From the NCBI GenBank assembly GCA_012295275.1, contig CM022672.1:32392889-32415388 (forward strand): a stretch of DNA of 22,500 nt. Reading direction: 5' to 3'. A model generated the notes under the pieces. It saw nothing but the letters and a program-made list of their open reading frames with translations. It was not told the origin of the DNA and searched no databases. The translations under genes and the position numbers were made by a program. Each line of letters opens with the position of its first letter. Within the stretch, counting starts at the first letter, position 1. This DNA comes from Chrysomallon squamiferum (Eukaryota; Mollusca; Gastropoda; Neomphalida; Peltospiridae). Of the stretch, positions 10,709 through 22,500 are shown in pieces.

Positions 10709-10942
10709 GTGGGTGTGTATGTCTGAACGACTGTGGCCACTTTTCAGAGGCCGCGTCTTCGCAGACGATTATCGAAATCCACGTGCTTCAGTTCATATTA
10801 TTTCCGGAGCTGCCTCCAAACAACAACCGTCCCGTCGTCGTGGTAGCTGTACTCAGCAGACACTGCGTCACGTTGATCACCTCCGTGCTGTTGACGAACA
10901 AGATGACAATGTTACTCGTCACAATAAGTTTGATGAAGTTTA
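10709..10942 (+). pseudogene. Phosphatase copy, C-terminal remnant
   Basis: The frame gives SERLWPLFRGRVFADDYRNP and ASVHIISGAAS. This fits the YERLWPVY...PVHIITGSAG region of the family. The preceding sequence is TG/TATG-rich with no AG acceptor at the expected place and no recognisable WAHEHSY. After GAAS the likeness fades; the end (HLRAVDEQDDNVT) may be the diverged last strand or a shifted frame. Stop at 10941-10943. Confidence 0.65.
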
Positions 10943-10959
10943 GATTTTTTTGAGAAAGT

Positions 10960-11229
10960 GTGACAGAGGGGTCTGGGTGCTGAACGTGCAGCTCAATATC
11001 AGAAATGCCGTCATCTTCACCCTTCCCATCATAGTGCAACACTGACCCGGAACTGCTTGCTGCTGGAGACAAAATCATGGCCGTAGTGAAGTTTCCTTGA
11101 AAAACCTGTGACGTGACGTCATGTTCAGTGTATGACTCTCTGGACCCGTTACACATCATGACGCCAACTTCTTGTCGGAACCATTGAGAATGTTCTGGAA
11201 ACATGGGCGGAACCCCGCTCCGTGCGTTA
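10960..11229 (-). pseudogene. Ig V-like domain segment, single exon or remnant
   Basis: The minus-strand frame, starting after ttcactttcatcag at 11230, reads VPPMFPEHSQWFRQEVGVMM, CNGSRESYTEHDVTSQVFQG, NFTTAMILSPAASSSGS and later SDIELHVQHPDPSVTL. It has coding-like composition. The pattern CNGS, then NFT-A-I-LSPA-SSSG, then a final S-I-L-V strand resembles a V-set Ig domain. The expected YxC after SSG is absent; a nearby shifted frame has Cys, so a base loss is possible. No signal-peptide exon or membrane exon was found. This is a pattern judgement, and the segment may be something else. Confidence 0.4.
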
Positions 11230-11237
11230 CTGATGAA

Positions 11238-11239
11238 AG

Positions 11240-11276
<37 letters not shown>

Positions 11277-11776
11277 CAACAACAACAACAATAATAATAA
11301 TAACAACAACAACAACAACAACATCAACAATAATAATAATAAGAACAACAACAACAACAATAATAATAATAACAACAACACCAACAATAATAGTAATAAT
11401 AACAACAACAAAAACTAATAATAGTAATAATAATAATAATAACGACAACAACAACAATAATAATAATAACAACAACAATAATAATAACAATAACAACAAC
11501 AACAATAATAATCATAATAATAATGACAACAGCAACAACAGTAATAATAGTAATAACAATAACAACAACACGAATAATAATAATAATAATAATAATAATG
11601 ACAACAAGAACAACAATAATAATAACATCAACAATAATAATAATCATAACAACAACAACAATAATAATAATAACAACAAAAACAATAATAATAACAACAA
11701 CAACAACAATAATAATAATAATAACAATAATAATGACGACGATAATGATGATGATGATGATGACGATGATGATGAT
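11238..11776. repeat. AAT/AAC/GAT trinucleotide array of about 540 bp
   Basis: AAT and AAC triplets alternate for about 520 bp and end in a GAT/GAC run (about 11735-11776). Block patterns such as (AAT)4-5 then (AAC)4-6 recur, suggesting amplification of a larger unit. The poly-asparagine and poly-leucine frames are not genes. Confidence 0.95.
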
Positions 11777-11932
11777 AAATTAGCAGAAGAAGGAAATACA
11801 GTGAATATATTTATAATTCTTAGATATCATTAACACAGTAATAAAAACACATGGTTATTGATAAATATATAATATCTGTCTTTTTAACAATCTGTCCTCT
11901 CTGTCTATCAATGTATCTATATAGCTTTCTGT
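11777..11932. other. Short unique stretch, no gene seen
   Basis: AT-rich sequence between the trinucleotide array and the inner border of the right arm. Nothing recognisable was found. Confidence 0.5.
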
Positions 11933-12097
11933 TCATCTGACTGTATGTCTGTATTATGTCTGGATGTTTGCATATCAGTTATAATTAACTGCTGTTTCAT
12001 TTCTTTTATTTGATATAATCAACACATGATATTAATTATTATTAAGTGCTGTATCATTTTTTTCTATTTTATTTATTAAGAATACACTTTCTGTAGT

Positions 12098-12310
12098 CCC
12101 GTGTATGAGTCGGATTGGTGTTTGAGCTTTTCTTCTTTGGTTTGTGCCTCTGTACAAGTATGTAAGTCTTTCAGTATGTTTGTAAATGTGCATTGACGTG
12201 TTTGTGTATGTCTGTTTCTGCGCGTATGTATGTGTGTGTTTATGTATGAATGCGAAATGACATCAGTAAGCACTGTTCATTATATAATCTATTTTAATAA
12301 AGGGGGATTT
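12098..12310 (+). mobile_element. Dispersed repeat of about 210 bp, copy 2, with flanking direct repeats
   Basis: The second copy of the 9176-9371 repeat. It is bordered by tttctgtagtcc at 12088-12099 and again at 12309-12320, which could be a target-site duplication or part of the element. It lies in a 300-bp segment absent from the left arm of the inverted repeat, which fits insertion after the arms duplicated. Confidence 0.6.
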
Positions 12311-12344
12311 TCTGTAGTCCATTTCTTTTTTTACTATTATTACT

Positions 12345-12785
12345 ACTGTTACTACTAGTTTTAACTTACCACTGATTATTAAAGTAGTTGAAAGACAGGA
12401 ACTATTACTACTATTATTACTACTGTTAGTACTACCACTACTATTATTACTGCTGCTTCTGCTACTACTACTACTGCTATTGCTGCTACTAGTGCTAGTG
12501 CTACTGGTACTGGTACTGGTACTACTACTACTGCTACTACTACTACTACTACTACTACTAAATGCCTTTATACTAGTTTAACTTACTAGTAAAAAGCCAT
12601 TACTAAAATGGTTGTAAGTCAGGAACTATTACTACTACTATTATTACTGTTACTACTGCCACTATTATTACTACTCTGCTACTACTACCACTACTGCTAC
12701 TGTTACGACCTCTAATACTTCTACTATAACTGCTACTAGTACTACTACTACTACTAAATGCTTTTACTAGTTATTATTTACCAGT
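12345..12785 (-). repeat. Composite ACT/GCT repeat array (right arm)
   Basis: This is the reverse complement of the 2090-3180 array with fewer higher-order units. The connecting piece is visible as aaatgcctttatactagttt near 12560 and as gttgtaagtcaggaac near 12610. Inner and outer flanks correspond to those in the left arm. Confidence 0.85.
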
Positions 12786-13277
12786 GATTATTAAAATGGT
12801 TGTAAGACAGTAACTCATTTTCTCAGTCTTCACTAGATGTATTTCTTCAACCTAAAATAATCATTTAATTTTTATTATTATCATCATTATCGCTATCATC
12901 ATCATCATCATTATTATTATTATTATCATTATCACAATCATTATCATAACCATCAGCATCACCATTACCATCTTCATCATCATAATTATCATTACCATGT
13001 TAACATAATGTTGTTAAGATGTGTTTGTATACATTGTAAAATAATAATTTAAGTAGAAATTGCAGACATTGTTTTATCTAACTGATAAACAAAGAAACAT
13101 GCACACGAAGAAACCAAAGTATAAACAGATACAACTGTAAATAAAGAAAATAAATGCATTTTAAAATCAAACAAGTACATACTGTTTTTACTAGTGTTTT
13201 GACATATAGAAAGTAAAAAATTAATAATAAAATAATAATAATAAACACTTTCTTACCAGTTTGGTTTTTAGACAGCG

Positions 13278-13465
13278 AAAAAGCAGGTTATCTCCTACTA
13301 GTGTTTTCACGTGTAGATAGTAAGAAACAAAGTATTTGTTACCAGTGTTTTCACATGTAGATAGTAAAAAAAACAAAGTATTTGTTTCTAATGTTTTCAC
13401 GTTAGATAGTAAAAAAACAAAGTATTTTTAACTAGTATTTTCACGTGTAGATAGTGAAAAAAAAG
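13278..13465 (-). repeat. Minisatellite, right-arm copy, about 4 units
   Basis: This is the reverse complement of the 560-1665 array, in the same position of the inverted repeat. About four units are visible; two keep CACGTG, one has CACATG and one has CACGTT. The unique flanks on both sides match the left arm, so the difference is a change in copy number at one homologous locus. Confidence 0.88.
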
Positions 13466-14034
13466 AAAAAAAGAAGAAGTCTTTCTTACCAGTTCTGATG
13501 TATAGATAGTAGTGATGATAAACATCTGTTCAGTTTATTTAATGGTATTTGTGCTGAATGTTTTGTTTACTTAGATCTGCTGTTGACAGCGACACTGTGT
13601 GTGTAAACCATTATTGTACAGCGGCGGTTAAATCCAGTGATGTTTAATTCAGTGCTTTATTCTCGCCAAATCACATTTATTGGTTGCTGCGGGATGATAA
13701 AAGAAACTAATATTCCTGTGTAAATTTTGATGAACAAAACCAGCTGTGTACATTCGGTTTTTATTTGTGCACAGATCACCGTTATTTCACCACTGTTAGC
13801 CTAAACATCCTTTCTTTATAACACGATATATATATGTATGTATGTATGCAGGTAATATGTATGTATGTGTATCTGTTATGATGTTTGTATATATATATGT
13901 TTGTATGTCTGCATTATGTAGGTATATATATATATGTATGTGTGTTTGTGCATATACACACACACACACACATACACATACATTATCTAATTGCTGTTCA
14001 CATACTAGGCTCAGAATGTATCATCATTGTAACT

Positions 14035-14036
<2 letters not shown>

Positions 14037-14101
<65 letters not shown>

Positions 14102-14108
14102 AGGGAGG

Positions 14109-14183
<75 letters not shown>
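14037..14183. repeat. GA array of about 145 bp
   Basis: A pure GA run with a GGGA-type interruption at about 14098-14114. All purines are on the plus strand. It matches the CT tract at position 1 as the outer end of the inverted repeat. The Arg-Glu and Ser-Leu frames through it are by-products. Confidence 0.95.
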
Positions 14184-14185
<2 letters not shown>

Positions 14186-14186
14186 T

Positions 14187-14252
14187 TGAAACATATGCGT
14201 ACATCAGTGCTACTTCACAAAGTGTTGTTATTAGTGTCCTGAATTTCAAAAC
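14187..14252 (+). repeat. 70-bp dispersed repeat next to a GA tract, copy 1
   Basis: The piece from acatatgcgtacatcagtgc to cctgaatttcaaaac recurs at 15871-15940 with few differences. In both places it directly follows a long GA tract, within 4-17 bases. Confidence 0.88.
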
Positions 14253-14717
14253 AAATACATCAAGACTGCAGGCACACCAGCTTTGTAATGTATGGTACAT
14301 GCATGTGGACATCAGTTTGGTTCAGTATACGGAACCCCCTATAAACTTTACAAGCATTTTACATTATTATGTACATGTTTATATTTCCTAAAAGAAAATC
14401 ATACAACTGATATTATATTTTAATATATTTGATTATCATTTTCACTTAATGGTGCATAAGTAATTAAGAGGGTTGCCTAAGCTGTTACACTTTGACAAAA
14501 TACTGTAGCTACAAATTTAAATATCTAATGAATTATAACGGCCGTTGAAATTATACATATATGAGAGTTCAAAAAAATAAAATAAAATAAAATAAAATAA
14601 TAAATAAATAAATAAACAATAGTTATAATAGATAAAATATTTATTAATGTTTATTTGTTATTATTTATTATTAACTCGTCTTGTAAGATGTAATTTTGTT
14701 TTTGAGGAATTCACGTA
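14253..14717. other. No gene seen; upstream region of the Ig gene
   Basis: Unique AT-rich sequence with an AAAAT/AAAT run at about 14575-14618. No exon was recognised. Confidence 0.55.
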
Positions 14718-14790
14718 TGACGTATAGTATATCACATGACGTCACATCTAGCCAAGCGTTAACACTGGTTTCATTAGATTGTTTTATTCA
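14718..14790 (+). promoter_or_regulatory. Candidate proximal promoter with CRE/ATF-type site
   Basis: The palindrome TGACGTCA is at 14738-14745. It is preceded by tatgacgtatag (a half-site, 14717-14728) and by tatagtatat (about 14723-14732), which might serve as a weak TATA element. The signal-peptide ATG is at 14792. CRE/ATF sites often lie close to start sites; use here is inferred from position only. Confidence 0.4.
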
Positions 14791-14791
14791 G

Positions 14792-21033
<6,242 letters not shown>

Positions 21034-21295
21034 CTAAACTTTGACAAAAACACGAACACTATTTTCTTAAATTTCTTTTTGACGTGTTCCTGTTCTGTTG
21101 CGTTTGTATTCATATTTAAAATAAGAAGAATTGCCTCAGATATGATAAAAATTATTTCTTAATTTAAACGACAAGGGTAAATCAATAGCTACAATTCTGC
21201 AATGAAATAATATTCATCAAAATTCACCAACACACACACACACACACACGCAGGTGTGCACACACACCAACACATGCATATGAACTAAAATATGT

Positions 21296-21696
21296 ACGTC
21301 TGTTTTAGTCGTATATTGTTTATCCTATATTTACGTCTGTTTTAGCTATGTATTGTTTATGCTATAGCTACGTCTGTTTTAGCTGTATTTTGTTTATCCT
21401 CTATCTATGTCTGTTTGAGATATGGACTGTTTATCCTATATTTACGTCTATTTTAGCTAAGTATTTTTTATCCTATTCTGTTTCTGTTTTAGCTGTATAT
21501 TGTTTATCCTATATCTACATCTTTTAGTTGTATAATGTGTATCCTATATCTACGTCTGTTTTAGTTGTGTATTGGTTATCCAATATCCACGTCTGTTTTA
21601 GTCGGTTATTGTTTTTCCTGTATCTACATCTTGTAGTTGTTTAATGTGTATCCTATATATACGTCTGTTTTAGTCGTTGTATTGCTTATCTATAAT
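21296..21696 (+). repeat. 37-bp minisatellite, about 11 degenerate units
   Basis: The unit acgtctgttttagt-gta-ttg-ttatcctatatct is repeated from 21296. Units are 35-37 bp with many substitutions (acgtctg to acatctt, tcctata to tgctata). It lies between the Ig-gene stop and the candidate polyadenylation signal, so it would be transcribed in the 3' UTR. Confidence 0.92.
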
Positions 21697-21714
21697 AACT
21701 TTTCTTTAAAAGAA

Positions 21715-21720
21715 AATAAA
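21715..21720 (+). terminator. Candidate polyadenylation signal AATAAA
   Basis: A clear AATAAA after the Ig-gene stop codon on the plus strand, just past the 37-bp minisatellite. AT-rich surroundings make chance occurrence likely. Confidence 0.35.
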
Positions 21721-22256
21721 TGTAAAATGTATTGGATGAGTTTAATGATAAGAATTTAAAATCAGTTTTATTTTTGTAAAAATTCCTTTCCAAAAGTTGA
21801 GTTATAAGATAAAATTTTAATGTTAGGATATTATTTTATTAATAATGTTTTTGTTTAATTAGAACATATTTTATCATATTGTTGTAAAGAATGTTCTGAC
21901 TAACGTTACGATCAGGGTCAATGCTAGATGTAATTACCTATTTGTTTCAAGAGACTTATTATATCGAACTTTAAAAATGTTATGATCAATGTTAGGGTGG
22001 AATAAAATATAAAAGAGATAAAAGTCTTATTTTAAAAACTTAACTTGATAAAGTTTATATTTAGTGTTAAGAAGAAATTAACTTGCAAATGTATTAGAGG
22101 ATTATATGATAAAATTTAAAATAACTTCTTTTTTTTTGATTTAAATTTATTTTTAAAATGTTGACTTGTTTTAAGATAAAATTATAGTTATGGTTAGGGT
22201 TACGATTGAGGTTAAGGTTATCTCTCTCTCTCTGTTATTATCAGTCTAAAGCTCTT

Positions 22257-22261
<5 letters not shown>
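21721..22261. repeat. Degenerate AT-rich repeat region, no gene seen
   Basis: Phrases such as tgtattggatgagtttaatgat / tgtattagaggattatatgat and agataaaatt(t)ta(a/t)agtta recur at irregular spacing (about 21730-21830 and 22095-22200). This suggests an old, diverged long-unit tandem repeat. No exon was recognised. Confidence 0.4.

Positions 22262-22344
<83 letters not shown>
22262..22344. repeat. CT array
   Basis: About 82 bp of uninterrupted CT. The remaining sequence to the window end is AT-rich with no recognised feature. Confidence 0.96.
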
Positions 22345-22346
<2 letters not shown>

Positions 22347-22500
22347 GTATATTGGCAAAGTGTATGATGAGTGTTATTGCAATATTTATAATATGAAATA
22401 AAAAATTAACTTGATAATATATGTGATTAGTCTTAGGATAAAATAATTTGAAAAAGCCTTTGATTTTCAAAAAAGATAACATTGATTTAGAAATATACTA

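Larger units (their letters stand above)
8420..10942 (+). pseudogene. Purple acid phosphatase (ACP7-like metallophosphoesterase), decayed multi-exon copy
   Basis: Purple acid phosphatases are secreted dinuclear metal phosphatases. The visible parts follow family order: FIVFGDMG (metal motif GDxG), VGDIAYNL (GDxxY), YMTAPGNH (GNHE completed across a splice), RFSRPNTPW, YSTEVYF, CSTNDWDDC, ERLWP and SVHIISG. Introns are kept with matching phases, so this is a duplicated copy and not a processed one. Lesions: a deletion between RYD and VGD that removes the ILH stretch and shifts the frame; a one-base loss after FMRK; loss of about three residues removing the G-H of the expected GHRPMY motif and so a metal-binding histidine; no recognisable exon for the HEHxYE motif; and a disrupted C-terminus. 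The N-terminal domain is not found. It is very unlikely to make an active enzyme. Confidence 0.85.
11933..14040 (-). repeat. Right arm of the large inverted repeat
   Basis: This is the partner of positions 1-3318 in opposite orientation. It is shorter because its minisatellite has about 4 units instead of 25 and its AGT/ACT array is smaller. It also carries about 300 bp (roughly 12051-12354) that the left arm lacks: in the left arm agtgct joins directly to agttttaac (around 3200, read in reverse complement). That extra piece contains the dispersed repeat at 12098-12310. The arm ends outward in the GA tract at 14037. Confidence 0.85.

Noticed and set aside
11273-11833. Poly-asparagine frame of 186 codons ending in a poly-aspartate run
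   Set aside because: AAT/AAC then GAT repeat. All frames on both strands are open, and there is no start context or neighbouring exon.
13842-14391. Arg-Glu repeat frame of 168 codons
   Set aside because: Pure GA array with short flanks that belong to the inverted repeat.
22190-22215. Telomere-like ttaggg
   Set aside because: A single TTAGGG with neighbours ggttaagg and gatgagg-like variants; no array.

Overview
This is a eukaryotic window. Coding sequence is a small part of it, genes are split by introns with GT/AG borders, and the rest is AT-rich and full of microsatellites and minisatellites. Domain content (a Golgi COG subunit, an animal-type long purple acid phosphatase, and Ig domains with a D-V-T-x-W-x-C signature) suits a lophotrochozoan. 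A mollusc, perhaps a gastropod, is my best guess; the species cannot be read from the sequence.

Layout. Positions 1-3318 and about 11933-14040 are two arms of a large imperfect inverted repeat. Both hold a 40-45 bp minisatellite (25 units left, 4 right) and AGT/ACT-rich arrays. The left arm runs off the window edge. The 8.6 kb between the arms contains: one minus-strand exon that matches the N-terminus of COG7 (4146-4238); a 72-bp tandem repeat (4503-4772); a long stretch without genes; a decayed but still intron-bearing purple acid phosphatase copy on the plus strand (8420-10942); and a minus-strand segment resembling an Ig domain (about 10960-11229), followed by a 540-bp AAT/AAC array.

Right of the inverted repeat is what I think is the most interesting feature: a five-exon plus-strand gene assembled by hand (14792-21033). 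It encodes a signal peptide, two mutually homologous Ig-like domains, a transmembrane segment split across two exons, and a tail of about ten residues. All splice phases agree. The only lesion is one extra base inside the second Ig domain, either a mutation or a sequence error. A TGACGTCA site lies about 50 bp upstream of its ATG, and a 37-bp minisatellite lies between its stop codon and a candidate polyadenylation signal.

No rRNA, tRNA, CRISPR array or intact transposase was recognised. All homology statements come from recognising motifs by eye; no search was run.
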